Below are positions 25,352 to 34,868 of a DNA stretch of 64,000 nt, one piece after another. The position numbers and the translations under genes were made by a program. Source of the stretch: Streptomyces sp. NBC_00490 (GTDB lineage Bacteria > Actinomycetota > Actinomycetes > Streptomycetales > Streptomycetaceae); assembly GCF_036013645.1 (NCBI RefSeq), contig NZ_CP107869.1, positions 10,416,001-10,480,000 of the forward strand, in the 5' to 3' direction. The number at the start of each line of letters is the position of its first letter. Position 1 is the first letter of the stretch. The notes under the pieces were generated by a model. It saw only the letters and a program-made list of their open reading frames with translations, did not search any database and was not told where the DNA came from.

Positions 25352-26050
25352 TCAGCCGGCGGTGCCGGCCCGAGCCACCGCTTCGGCGAGGATGGCCGTC
25401 ACCTCGTCGGTGTGGGACAGGTGCGGGGAGTGCCCGGAGGGGATGCGCGCGCTGTGGGCGGCGCGGGCAGCCCACTGTTCCTGGACGGCGGGCGGCAGCG
25501 CCGGGTCCTCGGTGGCCACGATGTACGTGAGCGCAATGTCTGTCGGCGCGGCACCCAGCTTCTCGGTGAAGGCGCGCGTGCCCTGCCAGTTGAGGCGCTT
25601 GACGGCCTCGGCGGTCAGGGTGGGCTCGACCCCGCTGAAGATGGACTCTTCCGCGTCGCCTGCCTTGACGGCGAGGCCGTCGGCGGAGCGGATCCAGGTG
25701 GGCGGGAAGTCGCCGCCCATCCACTCCATCATCGAGGTGCCGGCCTCCAGTGCGAAGGCGGCGATATACACGAGTTCGGTGACCTGGTCCGCTTCGGCGG
25801 CGGCCCAGGTGGCGGGGACACCGCCGTAGGAGTGGGCGGCGAGTACGACGGGGCCGCTGACGGCGTCGATCGCGGCGCGGACCACGGCGACGTCCTCGGC
25901 CAGTCCTTGCGCGGCCGCGCTGTCGGGGTTGCTGCTGGGCAGTTGCACTGCCTGTGAGGCGATGCCGCGGGCGGTGAGCTGCTCGCTCAGCGGGGTGAAG
26001 ATCCACGGGGTGTGCATCGCCCCGTGCACGAGCACGACGGTGGGGTTCAT
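25352..26050 (-). CDS. Alpha/beta hydrolase (hydroxynitrile lyase/esterase-like)
   Basis: A 232-residue compact alpha/beta hydrolase: TVVLVHGAMHTPWIFTPLSE carries the oxyanion segment, VVLAAHSYGGVPATWAA the nucleophile Ser in HSYGG, and SGHSPHLSHTDEV the catalytic His. The GHSPHLSH ending and small cap resemble the MhpC/salicylate-esterase group often induced with AraC or SDR genes. The ATG at 26050 begins directly at the first strand and has GAGGA upstream; upstream codons in the same frame are not credible. Substrate unknown. Confidence 0.82.
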   Translation of the reverse strand: MNPTVVLVHGAMHTPWIFTPLSEQLTARGIASQAVQLPSSNPDSAAAQGLAEDVAVVRAAIDAVSGPVVLAAHSYGGVPATWAAAEADQVTELVYIAAFALEAGTSMMEWMGGDFPPTWIRSADGLAVKAGDAEESIFSGVEPTLTAEAVKRLNWQGTRAFTEKLGAAPTDIALTYIVATEDPALPPAVQEQWAARAAHSARIPSGHSPHLSHTDEVTAILAEAVARAGTAG

Positions 26051-26279
26051 CAGGAGGGTCCTCGGGTGCCGGAGGCGGTCTGGGTAGGGGTGTCCGGGCG
26101 TGGGCGGTGCCGACGAATGGTCTGCAGCACGCAATGAGCGCGTCCCGGATCGTGAGGTGGTGTGTGAGGCGGACATCGATCGGTTGTCCGTCGTCTCGTT
26201 GCCGCAGTGTACTGGGCCAAGATGACCATGCTCTGTGCATCAACGGCGTAGGTGTCGTGCCAGGGGTTGGCCGAGGCCA

Positions 26280-26400
26280 GGGGTACGCCTTGTCCGCCTT
26301 GATGGTCAGGCGGGATTCCAGGCGCAGCGCGCCGGGAAGTTCGTAGAGCTTTGCCGTGAGGAAGGCTTCGTAGGCGGCTTGGTCGCTCGATAGATCGCGC
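26280..26400 (-). pseudogene. Lrp/AsnC regulator fragment (effector domain end)
   Basis: A short frame, SSDQAAYEAFLTAKLYELPG then ALRLESRLTIKADK, matches the C-terminal beta-strand pattern of Lrp/AsnC ligand domains. The DNA-binding half is absent and the frame runs on without the family's usual end. The surrounding 26051-26697 interval holds no intact gene. Confidence 0.55.
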
Positions 26401-26697
26401 AGGCCACCAGCCGACCGGAGATGGCGGCGCTCATCGAGTCCTTCGCTGGAGGCGGCGCGGTGCGGGCATGACCAGGGTCCGTGGCGGCGGTGCCACGGAC
26501 CCTTACCGCGCGCAATTCTGCGGCTCAACGCAGCGACACGTCATTCGAAATCGGTTGACACGGCCGGTTTGTCGGCGGGCGGGTCTGTGCGCAGGCAGCC
26601 TCGGCAGCCAGAGCCGCAGAGCAGCCGGGTGGTCTCTGTCCATCATGCCGCGCTGCTCAAGCGCCAGGCCGGCCGGTCGGCGCAGGCTGTCACGGGT

Positions 26698-27600
26698 TCA
26701 CTGCTGGCCCTGATGGGCCAGGCGGAAGGCGCCGGGTGTCACACCGGTGTGGCGGGTGAAGAACTTGCCGAAGTTGGTGGGTTCGGGGAAGCCGAGGTGG
26801 CGGGCGATGGTCGCCACTGGTTCGTCGGTGTGGGCGAGCAGCCGTTGGGCCTCCAGGGCGACGCGGCCGTCGATGACGTGCTTCACGGGCTGTCCGGTGG
26901 CGGCCGTGCAGGCGCGCGTGAGTGTTTTGACGGTGTATCCGAGGCGGTGGGCATAGTCGGCGGCGCGGCGGGTGGTGGCGTAGGAGTGTTCCAGCTCGGT
27001 GCGGAAGCGGGTGTAGACCTCCCCGCCGGCGTGCGGGTCGGTGCCGGCGTCGGGGTGGGGGAGTCGGTCGATCTGCAACAGCACGGTGGCGAGCAGGAGT
27101 TGGAGGATCTCCGCTGACACGGTCTGTTGCGGCCGGCCGTACTCGGCCCGCAACTGGCCCAGCAGGGTGGCCAGTACGGCGTAGTCGCCGCTGGCCCCCA
27201 GTTGCCAGCAGGTCGGCCCGTACCACTCGTTGACCAGCCGGTCGGCGCTGCTGGAGTGGGGCGGGAAGGCCGGCGTGAACAACAGGTGGGTGCCGTTTGC
27301 GGTGCCCGGTCGCACAAAGCGTTGCACCTGTCCGGGGCGGATCCACAGCAAGGTGCCCGGGCGGCAGGGGTAGGTCACGAAATCCACGGCGTGTTCGCCG
27401 CTGCCCTCGGTGACCAGGGTGAGGGTGTGGAAATCCACCCGGTGCACCGCATCCGGCCGTCTGCGCCGGCGCCGCTCGTGCAGGGTGGCCAGATCGATGA
27501 TCTCGAAGCCGGGGATCCGCTCCTCGGGTGGGTTGAAGTCCAGCCGGAGGATGCCGCCACCCCGGGAAGGATCAGCCTCGCCAAGAGCCGCGGAGTTCAT
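26698..27600 (-). CDS. AraC-family transcriptional regulator
   Basis: About 300 residues: an N-terminal cupin-type sensing domain (VDFHTLTLVTEGSGEHAVDF, PGTLLWIRPGQVQRF) and a C-terminal double helix-turn-helix (YAHRLGYTVKTLTRACTAAT and VATIARHLGFPEPTNFGKFF). I start at the ATG at 27600, which has AGGAGAGG upstream; further in-frame codons to 27726 are improbable. It diverges from the metallo-beta-lactamase/SMP-30/reductase/efflux genes, which it probably activates. Confidence 0.9.
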   Translation of the reverse strand: MNSAALGEADPSRGGGILRLDFNPPEERIPGFEIIDLATLHERRRRRRPDAVHRVDFHTLTLVTEGSGEHAVDFVTYPCRPGTLLWIRPGQVQRFVRPGTANGTHLLFTPAFPPHSSSADRLVNEWYGPTCWQLGASGDYAVLATLLGQLRAEYGRPQQTVSAEILQLLLATVLLQIDRLPHPDAGTDPHAGGEVYTRFRTELEHSYATTRRAADYAHRLGYTVKTLTRACTAATGQPVKHVIDGRVALEAQRLLAHTDEPVATIARHLGFPEPTNFGKFFTRHTGVTPGAFRLAHQGQQ

Positions 27601-27731
27601 CACGCCTCTCCTGGATGTCCTCGATTTACCACACCGGGTCTCCAGGCTACCTCGTCTGCCTGTGCTTTTGTGGCCAGAGTGGATGACGTCAGGGCGGCGC
27701 ACGGCCGCCCCCACCACAAGGGGCAACCTGC

Positions 27732-28511
27732 ATGAACGGCACGGTCACGGTCCTCGACAAGGGCGCCGTCCGCATCCACAGCTACATGTCACCGGCGGGC
27801 ACCTTCCACACCACCACGCAGCTGATCGAGACCCCGGCGCGGGTCATCGCGGTCGACGCCCAGCTGATGCCCGCCTACGCGGACGAGGCGGTCGCCTATG
27901 CCAAGGGGCTCGGCAAGCCGCTGGACCGGCTCATCATCACCCACGCCCACCCGGACCACTACAACGGTGCCGCCCGCTTCGGCGTCCCCGTGCATGCGCT
28001 GGCCCAGGTGCGCGAGCAGATCATCGCGCGCGGCGACAGCCGGCTGCCCACCGGCCTGGTCATCCCGGTCACCGACTTCACGCCGAGCGTGGAGATCACC
28101 GCCGGCACCGAGGTCGTTGACGGGATCCCGTTCGTCTTCCAGGCCGTCTCCGGTGGCGAGGCCGCCGACGAACTCCTCGTCAAACTCCCCGAGCAGGGCG
28201 TCCTGATAGCCCAGGACCTCGTCTACCACGGCGTCCACCTCTACCTGGGCAACAACGACATCGCCGGCTGGCAGCAGGTGGTCGACGCGCTGGCCGCCGA
28301 ATCCGGCTACGACACGATCCTCGCCGGCCACGGCCTGCCCGCCGGGCCGGAGATCTACGCGGAGGTGCGCCGCTACCTCGCGGACGCCCGAGAGCTGCTC
28401 GGCGACGACGGCGAGGCATACAAGAACGCGATCGTGGACCGATACCCCTCCCATGTCGGCCCGTTCATCATCGACATCGCCAACCGGTCCCTCTTCCCCG
28501 CCGACCACTGA
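27732..28511 (+). CDS. MBL-fold metallohydrolase
   Basis: A 259-residue metallo-beta-lactamase-fold enzyme. The two-metal site is THAHPDHYNGA, with further ligands in VLIAQDLVYHG (Asp) and TILAGHGLPAG (His). The relaxed HXHXDH motif is intact, so hydrolase activity is likely; the substrate is unknown (lactones and thioesters are common in the fold). It is the first gene divergent from araC and is followed by an SMP-30-like gene 46 nt downstream. Confidence 0.87.
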   Translation: MNGTVTVLDKGAVRIHSYMSPAGTFHTTTQLIETPARVIAVDAQLMPAYADEAVAYAKGLGKPLDRLIITHAHPDHYNGAARFGVPVHALAQVREQIIARGDSRLPTGLVIPVTDFTPSVEITAGTEVVDGIPFVFQAVSGGEAADELLVKLPEQGVLIAQDLVYHGVHLYLGNNDIAGWQQVVDALAAESGYDTILAGHGLPAGPEIYAEVRRYLADARELLGDDGEAYKNAIVDRYPSHVGPFIIDIANRSLFPADH

Positions 28512-28557
28512 ACCCCGCCCTTCTGCTCCGCAGCGCACGCCTCCAGAAAGACTCGCC

Positions 28558-29574
28558 ATGCCGTCAGCTCGTATCCGCCATGCTCGCGTCGCGGCTGTCG
28601 CGGTGGTCTCACTGGCCGTCATAGGCGCAGCCACAGCCCCGGCTCTCGCCACCCCTGACGCGACCGGGAGGCCTGCCGCCTCTGTTCAGCACCGCGCCCA
28701 CCTGCCCGCCAGCTACTCGATCCCCGGCAGCCGGACCTACCCCGAGGGCATCGCCCGCCAGCACGGCACGCCCTACTTCTACGTCGGCAGCACCAGCGAC
28801 GGCACCGTGTACCGCGGTGACGTCCACCAGAGCGCGACCGAGGTATTCCTGCCGGGCGGCCAGGACGGGCGCACCTCCGTCGCCGGCATGAAGACCGACC
28901 CCGCAGGACGCCTCATCGTCGCGGGCGGCGCCACCGGCAAGGTCTTCGTCTACGACACCCGTACCCGCGCCCTGCTGCACGTGTTCGACACCGGCCGCAC
29001 CGACGTCTTCCTCAACGACGTAGCCCTCGCCCCGAACGGCGACGCCTATATCTCGGACTCCGTCCACCCGGTGCTGTGGCACATCACGGCCGCGGAGTTG
29101 ACGAGCAAGCACGTCCAGCAGCCTCTGCACGTCGGTGCGGACCTGGCCAAGTCCCCGATCGACTACAACGCCGGCTTCAACGGCAACGGCCTGGTCGTCA
29201 CGGACGACGGCCGCTACGTCCTGCTGGCCGACTACAACGACTACGCCTTCTACCGCATCGACACGATCACCCACAAGGTCGTTCCCATCGACCTCGGCGG
29301 TGCCAAGGGTGTCTCCGGCGACGGTCTGCTGCTGCGCGGCAACACCTTCACCGCCGTGACCGAACTCGACCATCCCGAGGGCCAGATCACGATCCTGAAA
29401 CTGAGCCACGACTACACCAGGGCCAAGCTCGTGCGCACTATCCACGGTCACGGCATGCACAGCCCTTCCACGGCGGCCTTCGACGGACGCGACCTGCTGA
29501 TCGTCAACTTCCAGTTCCAGGTAGCCGACCCACAACTGCCGTTCAACGTGGTGCGAGTCCACGCGAACCGATGA
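28558..29574 (+). CDS. Exported SMP-30/gluconolactonase-like beta-propeller protein
   Basis: A 338-residue protein with a signal peptide (about 1-31, ending PALA-TP) and a six-bladed-propeller repeat pattern: EGIARQHGTPYFYVGSTSDG, VAGMKTDPAGRLIVAGGATG, LNDVALAPNGDAYISDS, GNGLVVTDDGRYVLLADYN. The paired Asn/Asp ligands for a divalent metal are recognisable. Such proteins hydrolyse lactones or act as strictosidine-synthase-like folds. The start at 28558 fits the signal peptide. A decayed second SMP-30-like stretch occurs at about 30415. Confidence 0.82.
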   Translation: MPSARIRHARVAAVAVVSLAVIGAATAPALATPDATGRPAASVQHRAHLPASYSIPGSRTYPEGIARQHGTPYFYVGSTSDGTVYRGDVHQSATEVFLPGGQDGRTSVAGMKTDPAGRLIVAGGATGKVFVYDTRTRALLHVFDTGRTDVFLNDVALAPNGDAYISDSVHPVLWHITAAELTSKHVQQPLHVGADLAKSPIDYNAGFNGNGLVVTDDGRYVLLADYNDYAFYRIDTITHKVVPIDLGGAKGVSGDGLLLRGNTFTAVTELDHPEGQITILKLSHDYTRAKLVRTIHGHGMHSPSTAAFDGRDLLIVNFQFQVADPQLPFNVVRVHANR

Positions 29575-29606
29575 CCGGACACAGCACAAAGAAGGACGAC
29601 AGCAGC

Positions 29607-30260
29607 ATGAAGATCACCATCGTGGGTGCGGGCAACATGGCCCGAGGCATCGCCACCCGTGCCCTGAAGGGCGGCCACGCGGTCACCATCACCGCCAAGG
29701 ACCCCGGAAAGGCCATAGGACTCGTCGACGAACTGCGCATGCGCGACCATGGCCATGGCCGCATCGGTGCCGCCGACGACTCCGCGGTGGACACCGCGGA
29801 CATCGTGGTCCTCGCAGTGCCCTTCGACGCGGCCAGGCAGCTCGCCGCCTCCTATGGGGCACGGCTGAGCGGCAAAGTCCTCGTCGACATCAGCAATCCC
29901 GTCGACGCCTCACTCGACGCGCTCGTCGTCACCCCGGGCAGCTCGGCCGCCGAACAGATCGCCGGGGCTGTCGCACCGCAGACCCGAGTCGTCAAGGCGT
30001 TCAACACCACGTTCGCCGCGACCCTGGTCGCCGGACAGGTGGCCGACACTCCGCTGGACGTCTTCATCGCAGGCGACGACGAAGACGCCCGCAAGCAGGT
30101 CGCCGACCTCGTCACCTCCGGCGGGCTGAACCCGGTCGACGTTGGCGCGCTCAAGCACGCGCGCGAGCTGGAGGGCTTCCAACTGCTGCACATGGCCCTG
30201 CAGATCCGGGAAGGCGGCCACGGCTGGGCGAGCACGATCAAGATCGTCACCGCCCCCTGA
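29607..30260 (+). CDS. NADPH-dependent F420 reductase-like oxidoreductase
   Basis: A 217-residue NAD(P)-binding protein: Rossmann motif ITIVGAGNMARGIATRALKG at the N-terminus, DTADIVVLAVPFDAARQL, SGKVLVDISNPVD, and VVKAFNTTFAATLVAGQ. It belongs to the F420-oxidoreductase/Fno-like family that moves hydride between NADPH and F420 or small ketones. GAAGGA lies about 11 nt before the ATG, 33 nt after the SMP-30-like gene, so they are probably one operon. Confidence 0.88.
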   Translation: MKITIVGAGNMARGIATRALKGGHAVTITAKDPGKAIGLVDELRMRDHGHGRIGAADDSAVDTADIVVLAVPFDAARQLAASYGARLSGKVLVDISNPVDASLDALVVTPGSSAAEQIAGAVAPQTRVVKAFNTTFAATLVAGQVADTPLDVFIAGDDEDARKQVADLVTSGGLNPVDVGALKHARELEGFQLLHMALQIREGGHGWASTIKIVTAP

Positions 30261-30414
30261 GCCGCGCGGACACCGCCTTCCCTCCCGTGCCGACCGGCAA
30301 CCCCCGCGGACGGCAGCGGGCCCTCGCTGATCCCCAGCTGGGCCCCGCTCCACCGCCACCGTCGCGACCACCCCGGTCTCGGCACCCGGCATCGCCAACC
30401 GCTTCGACCTGGCG

Positions 30415-30640
30415 GCCCACAGCAGCCCGAGAACGTCACCGTCGACCGCGCCGGATCGGGGTTTCTGACCTTCTCCTTCGCCCGGCAGGTCGTCCGACTC
30501 CTCCCGGGCGGCAGGGTGCACGTCCTGGCCACCCTGCCGGCCCGGCGAAGGGCCAGCACCCCCCATCTGGGCAGGGCGTTCGTCGGCGGCATCGCCGAGG
30601 GACGTACCTCGCCCGTGCCGGTGGCGTGCCGACAGAGCCG
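30415..30640 (+). pseudogene. Decayed SMP-30-like fragment
   Basis: A frame reading PENVTVDRAGSGFLTFSFAR then VVRLLPGGRVHVLATLPA has the blade pattern of SMP-30-like proteins. Continuation (FVGGIAEG, then TYLARAGGVP in another frame) needs at least one frameshift. No start or complete domain is present in the 30261-30709 gap. Confidence 0.55.
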
Positions 30641-30709
30641 GCACCGGCACGCCGAACGGCAGGAAAGCCGTCCGCACACTCTCCTCGCCATCGACGCCCT
30701 GGAACCGAC

Positions 30710-31981
30710 ATGTCCGAAACCCCGCAGCCCAGCACCGCCACCACGGACGACGTGCCCCGTACTCCAAGGCAGGGCCACCGCTCCAGCCGTCTGTCCCTCG
30801 TCCTGGTCCTGGGCTCCCTGACCGCACTCGGGCCGCTCACCATCGACCTCTACCTGCCGGCCCTGCCCCAGGTCAGCACAGACCTGCACGTCTCTGCGGC
30901 CGTCACCCAGCTCACCTTGACCGCCGTCATGCTCGGGATCGCCCTGGGACAGCTGGTCCTTGGCCCGCTCAGCGACACCCTCGGTCGACGCCGGCCTCTT
31001 CTGGTCGGCCTGGCGGTGTACGTGGCGGCGAGTGCCGGATGTGCCCTCGCCCCGAACCTTGATGCGCTCATCAGCATGCGCCTGGTCCAGGGCCTGGCGG
31101 GCGCCGCCGGCATCGTCATCGCGCGGGCCGTGGTCCGCGACCGGTACGACGGGCTCACCGCCGTCCGCCTGCTGTCCTCGCTGATGCTGATCTCCGGCAC
31201 GGCACCGATCCTTGCCCCCGTGATCGGCGCCCAGCTACTGCGGCTAACCTCCTGGCGCGGCGTGTTCCTCACCCTCACGTTGCTGGGCCTGGCTATCCTG
31301 GCCGCCACCGCCGCTCTGCTGAACGAGACCCTGCCGACCGCACGTCGCCGCTCCGGCGGACTCCCCACCACCCTGCGTACCATGCGCGACCTGCTCCGCG
31401 ACGGCCACTTCACCGGCTATCTGCTCACCGGCAGCCTCGCCTTCGCCGCCCTGTTCGCCTACATCGCAGGCTCGTCCTTCACCCTGCAACGGCTCTACGG
31501 CGCCTCCCCGCAGACCTACAGCCTGCTCTTCGCCCTCAACTCGATCGGCATGGTCGCCACCGGCCAGCTCATCGGCAAACTGCTGCTCGGACGCTTCTCC
31601 TCGCACCGCGTACTGGCGACGGGCCTGACCGTGCTCGGCGCCGCGGGAACCGCCTTGGTCCTCCTGGTCACCACGCACGCGGGCCTGCCCTGGATCGCCG
31701 CCGCGCTGTTTCTCACCGCCTGCCCGGTCGGCATGATCCTGCCCACGACCACGGCCTTGTGCCTACAGCGGGCCCCGCACGCGGCGGGCAGCGCCTCCGC
31801 ACTGCTCGGCACCACCCAGTTCCTCATGGGCGCCCTCGCGCCGGCCCTGACCGGTCTCGGCGGCCAGGCCACCGCCCTGCCCATGGCCGCATCGATTCTC
31901 GGCCTCGCGCTGGCCGCAGCGTGCTGCTTCCTTGTGCTCTGCCACCCCTGGCGGTCCGCTCCCGACCCGCTGGCCTATTGA
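30710..31981 (+). CDS. Bcr/CflA-type MFS drug efflux transporter
   Basis: A 423-residue proton-coupled exporter with 12 predicted membrane helices. Family motifs: LTIDLYLPALPQVSTDL in helix 1, GQLVLGPLSDTLGRRRPLL (motif A) between helices 2 and 3, and RLVQGLAGAAGIVIARAVVRD (antiporter motif C region). The start at 30710 (MSETPQP) precedes helix 1 by about 28 residues. It ends the araC-divergent gene set and would export a toxic product or antibiotic; the substrate is not predictable. Confidence 0.9.
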   Translation: MSETPQPSTATTDDVPRTPRQGHRSSRLSLVLVLGSLTALGPLTIDLYLPALPQVSTDLHVSAAVTQLTLTAVMLGIALGQLVLGPLSDTLGRRRPLLVGLAVYVAASAGCALAPNLDALISMRLVQGLAGAAGIVIARAVVRDRYDGLTAVRLLSSLMLISGTAPILAPVIGAQLLRLTSWRGVFLTLTLLGLAILAATAALLNETLPTARRRSGGLPTTLRTMRDLLRDGHFTGYLLTGSLAFAALFAYIAGSSFTLQRLYGASPQTYSLLFALNSIGMVATGQLIGKLLLGRFSSHRVLATGLTVLGAAGTALVLLVTTHAGLPWIAAALFLTACPVGMILPTTTALCLQRAPHAAGSASALLGTTQFLMGALAPALTGLGGQATALPMAASILGLALAAACCFLVLCHPWRSAPDPLAY

Positions 31982-31989
31982 GCCAGGGC

Positions 31990-32374
31990 AGATATCCGCA
32001 CCGGTGGAATCAAAACTGGGACCACAGTGTCGTACATGGCTGGAGGATCGGTGATGTAGGCAGTCGGAGGGCCGAAGCGGCAGCAGCGTACGGGCCGCGA
32101 GATCGGCCCCGACGAGGACGAACGCGTCGGTCAACGCCGAACACACCAGAGGTAGTCGGGGCGCACGGGCCAGCCTCCGGCAAGGTGATCGGTAGGAGAC
32201 GTCGTCGTTGTCGGCGTGCAGGCGGACGGTGAGCTGGGTGATTTCGAACGGGCGTCGTTGCTGCTGCGCGGGGGCATCGGCGAGATGGGCGGCCAGGCAG
32301 GGGAGAGCGTCGAGAAGCTCCGCGAGGGTGTCGGCTGTCGGTGGGAGTGGCGGTACCGAGAGTTCGGAGCGCAT
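31990..32374 (-). pseudogene. Hypothetical protein remnant, 3' end lost
   Basis: From an ATG at 32374 the minus strand encodes MRSELSVPPLPPTADTLAEL, then an Ala-rich helix and FEITQLTVRLHADNDD, which looks like a genuine small actinobacterial protein. Beyond about 32150 the sequence loses that character, and the frame runs unbroken into the opposite-strand MFS gene, so the true end appears lost. Unrecognised. Confidence 0.35.
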
Positions 32375-32534
32375 TGCAAGCCGGCCTGACCGGCGTCGGT
32401 CGCTTTCCGGTCTGCGCTTAGCTTGACGCTTATGGTCCGTAGTCGAACATGGCCTCGAACTTGCTGGCGTTTTCGGCTGGCTGCCGGACGTGAGAGCCGC
32501 TTTCGCCTGATCCTGTGCTCCGTCACAGAGGCAC

Positions 32535-32741
32535 TTGACCAGTGCGAAGGCCGTAGCCATGGGTCTGCTGCAGCGGGATGTCCCGCAGGATGCGTCTGCT
32601 GAACTGTCATGCTTCCAGATGGAGTTCTATGCCTGCCTGGCCCAGCGACCCGACGCCTTGTTCGAGCTGAGTGACGCCCTGCTCTGTGTGGACGGCCCGG
32701 TAAGGACGTTGGTCGAGCTGAAGTCCGGCTGGAGTACCTAG
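32535..32741 (+). pseudogene. Transposase N-terminal fragment
   Basis: The frame contains LLQRDVPQDASAELSCFQME, then FELSDALLCVDGPVRTLVEL, matching the N-terminus of a Streptomyces putative transposase family (NF041680-like). The catalytic part is missing; the frame ends after 68 codons. Confidence 0.6.
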
Positions 32742-32812
32742 TGCTTTGTTCCGAGGCAGGCTGAGCCGAAAGACCGATCCGTTTCCGTGCGGGCGCTCCT
32801 AGGGTGATCTGC

Positions 32813-33289
32813 ATGAGCGACGCAGCGCACAAGACCTCCAGCGACCGCGCGATGGACGTGGTCCGGGGCTACGTGGACCACGACGGCGGCGCGGTCCGTG
32901 AGGCGCTGGACAGTCTGGACACGGCCGGCTCCTTGGAGGTGTACGCGATCTTGAACAGCCTGGTGCGCTCCACCATCAGCATCATGGAGCTGACCGGCAG
33001 GCCGTTCGGGCTGGAGGACCTGGTTCGGCAGGCCGACGATGTCGCCACAGTTGCCCCGCTCCACTACGAACTCGCCGTGTCTGAGGCGACGCGAGCGTGG
33101 GCTCGCGGTGACCAATCGGCGATACGCGCGGTTTCGTGCCGGGACCTGACCGGGGCCGTGCACATCACGGCCGTGGGCGTCGTCGTTCTGGGGCTGGCGC
33201 TGTGGGGCAGGACCGGATTCCTTGACGTTCTCGCGGAGTTCCATGAGGCAGCGACCGCGCTCACGGAGGAATGGCCCTCCGGCGCCTGA
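32813..33289 (+). CDS. Hypothetical helical protein
   Basis: About 158 residues, largely alpha-helical, beginning MSDAAHKTSSDRAMDVVRGY and containing AILNSLVRSTISIMELTG. A C-terminal hydrophobic helix (VHITAVGVVVLGLALWG) could be buried or membrane-associated. AGGGTG lies about 11 nt before the ATG; a GTG three codons upstream is an alternative. Unrecognised; it is followed 100 nt later by a broken regulator-like gene. Confidence 0.5.
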   Translation: MSDAAHKTSSDRAMDVVRGYVDHDGGAVREALDSLDTAGSLEVYAILNSLVRSTISIMELTGRPFGLEDLVRQADDVATVAPLHYELAVSEATRAWARGDQSAIRAVSCRDLTGAVHITAVGVVVLGLALWGRTGFLDVLAEFHEAATALTEEWPSGA

Positions 33290-33389
33290 CCGCTCAAAGC
33301 GGCGCCCCGGCCTCCAAGATCCTCGTCGGCTTCGTCGTCGGTGCCCACCTGCCTGCGAAGCCGGCGAGAACCTCCACCGAGGACGGAAT

Positions 33390-33860
33390 ATGAACCTCGG
33401 ATCCCCGCTGGCTGCCCTGTTCCCCGGCGCCTCGGGCCCGCTGCTCACTGCCTTCGTCGGCTATCACAGCGCCGACGCGGTGGGGCCGCTGCCTCTCGAC
33501 GAGCTGTCCAAGAACGACGCGGTGAAGTCGGCCCAGCTGGAAGCGGCACTCTTCCGGCTCGGCCCGCTCGGCCTCGTCGCGCCCAGGCGCAGAGGCCCAG
33601 CCACACATCTCGCGCCCGGCCATTCGCCCGGGGCTCCCTACCTCAGCTGGCAGACCTGCGCGACGCTGTCATCGACATGGTCGACAGGCATCCCTCGAAC
33701 CGGCACCGGACTACCTGGCCGTGAACGGTGCCGTCGTCGAGGGAACAGCCAAGCGTCCCGCGGACGTACTGGAGCTGATCGTCGTACCTCCGCCGACCGC
33801 CCAGGCCGACTGGCACGGCGACCTTCGTGATCCACCGCATCGCCCAGGACAATGAAGAGC
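33390..33860 (+). pseudogene. Frameshifted winged-helix/nucleotidyltransferase-like regulator
   Basis: It starts MNLGSPLAALFPGASGPLLT and continues through a winged-helix-like segment to FRLGPLGLVAPRRRG. The reading then shifts: QLADLRDAVIDMVDRHPSNR and YLAVNGAVVEGTAKRPADV appear in other frames before a stop near 33858. At least two frameshifts are required, so it is inactive. Confidence 0.55.
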
Positions 33861-33936
33861 CAGGACAATGAAGAGGCGGAGGCCATGGGTGAGCCGAACG
33901 CCGTGCGCGTCTCCTCGCGTGACAACGGAGGAGCGT

Positions 33937-34539
33937 TCATCGTTCGTCGGAGCCGGTCACCCGTCGTACCAGATCCGACCATGTGCTCTGTAGGCGGGCG
34001 GTGGTGACCTGGTCGTCGTTGCGCAGGTGGTCGAGGGTCTCCAGGTCCACGAAGGCGAGCAGGGCGTGGGCGAGCATGGTGTGGTCGCCCACGACTCCCG
34101 CCTCCCGCAGCAGCGAGGTGACGTGGTGGCGGAAGGCCCGGCCGTAGGGCGACGTCCGGCGGCGCTCGATGGGGACCCGACGGCCCAGCGCCGGGCCCAG
34201 GTCCGTCTCGTCCGCGACGCGCTCGATCAGAGCACAGCCGAAGGCCGTCAGCCGGTCCTGCGCCGATACTCCCGGCCCCAGAGGGGGCGGACCTGAGGTG
34301 TATGCGTCATAGAACTCCGCCTCGACGTCGTCGAGCAGAGCCAGCAGAAGTCCGTCGCGGTCGCCGAACCGGCGGAAGAGCGTGCCCTTGCCCACCCCGG
34401 CGACCTGCGCGACCTCGTGCATCGTCACGTGCTCGGCGCCCTGCTCGGCCACCAGCCAGGCAGCCGCTTCCAACAGCCGGGCACGGTTGCGGACGGCGTC
34501 GGCACGCTCCCCCTGAAACTCGCCCGACAGCTCGGTCAT
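33937..34539 (-). CDS. TetR-family transcriptional regulator
   Basis: A 200-residue TetR protein: helix-turn-helix TMHEVAQVAGVGKGTLFRRF followed by GDRDGLLLALLDDV. Its start overlaps the Rieske gene stop by ATGA, so the two are co-translated; the regulator probably autoregulates the pair. The C-terminal ligand domain gives no hint of the effector. Confidence 0.88.
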   Translation of the reverse strand: MTELSGEFQGERADAVRNRARLLEAAAWLVAEQGAEHVTMHEVAQVAGVGKGTLFRRFGDRDGLLLALLDDVEAEFYDAYTSGPPPLGPGVSAQDRLTAFGCALIERVADETDLGPALGRRVPIERRRTSPYGRAFRHHVTSLLREAGVVGDHTMLAHALLAFVDLETLDHLRNDDQVTTARLQSTWSDLVRRVTGSDER

Positions 34540-34868
34540 CTATCGCTCCGCGGTACAACATCGACGTATACGCATCCACCCTCGATCCGCACCGGATACA
34601 CCGGGACGGGCCGCGTGGCCGGCGGGTCGAGCGGCTTGCCGGTGCGCAGGTCGAAGCGGGAGCCGTGCAGCCAGCACTCGACCGTGCACCCATCCACCTC
34701 TCCTTCGGAGAGCGAGACCGCACTGTGCGAGCACACGTCGTGGATCGCGAACACCTCATCCCCGGTCAGGACCAGCGAGACCGGCACGCCCTCCACCTCG
34801 AACCGCCGGGCGACGCCCTTCTCCAATACGTCGAACGTGCAGAGATAGGCGTAGCCGTCGGTGGGCAT
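34536..34868 (-). CDS. Rieske 2Fe-2S ferredoxin-like protein
   Basis: A 110-residue soluble Rieske protein with both cluster motifs: CSHSAVSLSEG (C-x-H) and ECWLHGSRFDLRTGKPLDPP (C-x2-H). Such ferredoxins pass electrons to ring-hydroxylating oxygenases, or are NirD-like. No oxygenase is adjacent. I start at 34868 because GAGGAG lies 4 nt upstream; the longer frame to 34940 is unlikely. It is operonic with the TetR gene. Confidence 0.85.
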   Translation of the reverse strand: MPTDGYAYLCTFDVLEKGVARRFEVEGVPVSLVLTGDEVFAIHDVCSHSAVSLSEGEVDGCTVECWLHGSRFDLRTGKPLDPPATRPVPVYPVRIEGGCVYVDVVPRSDR

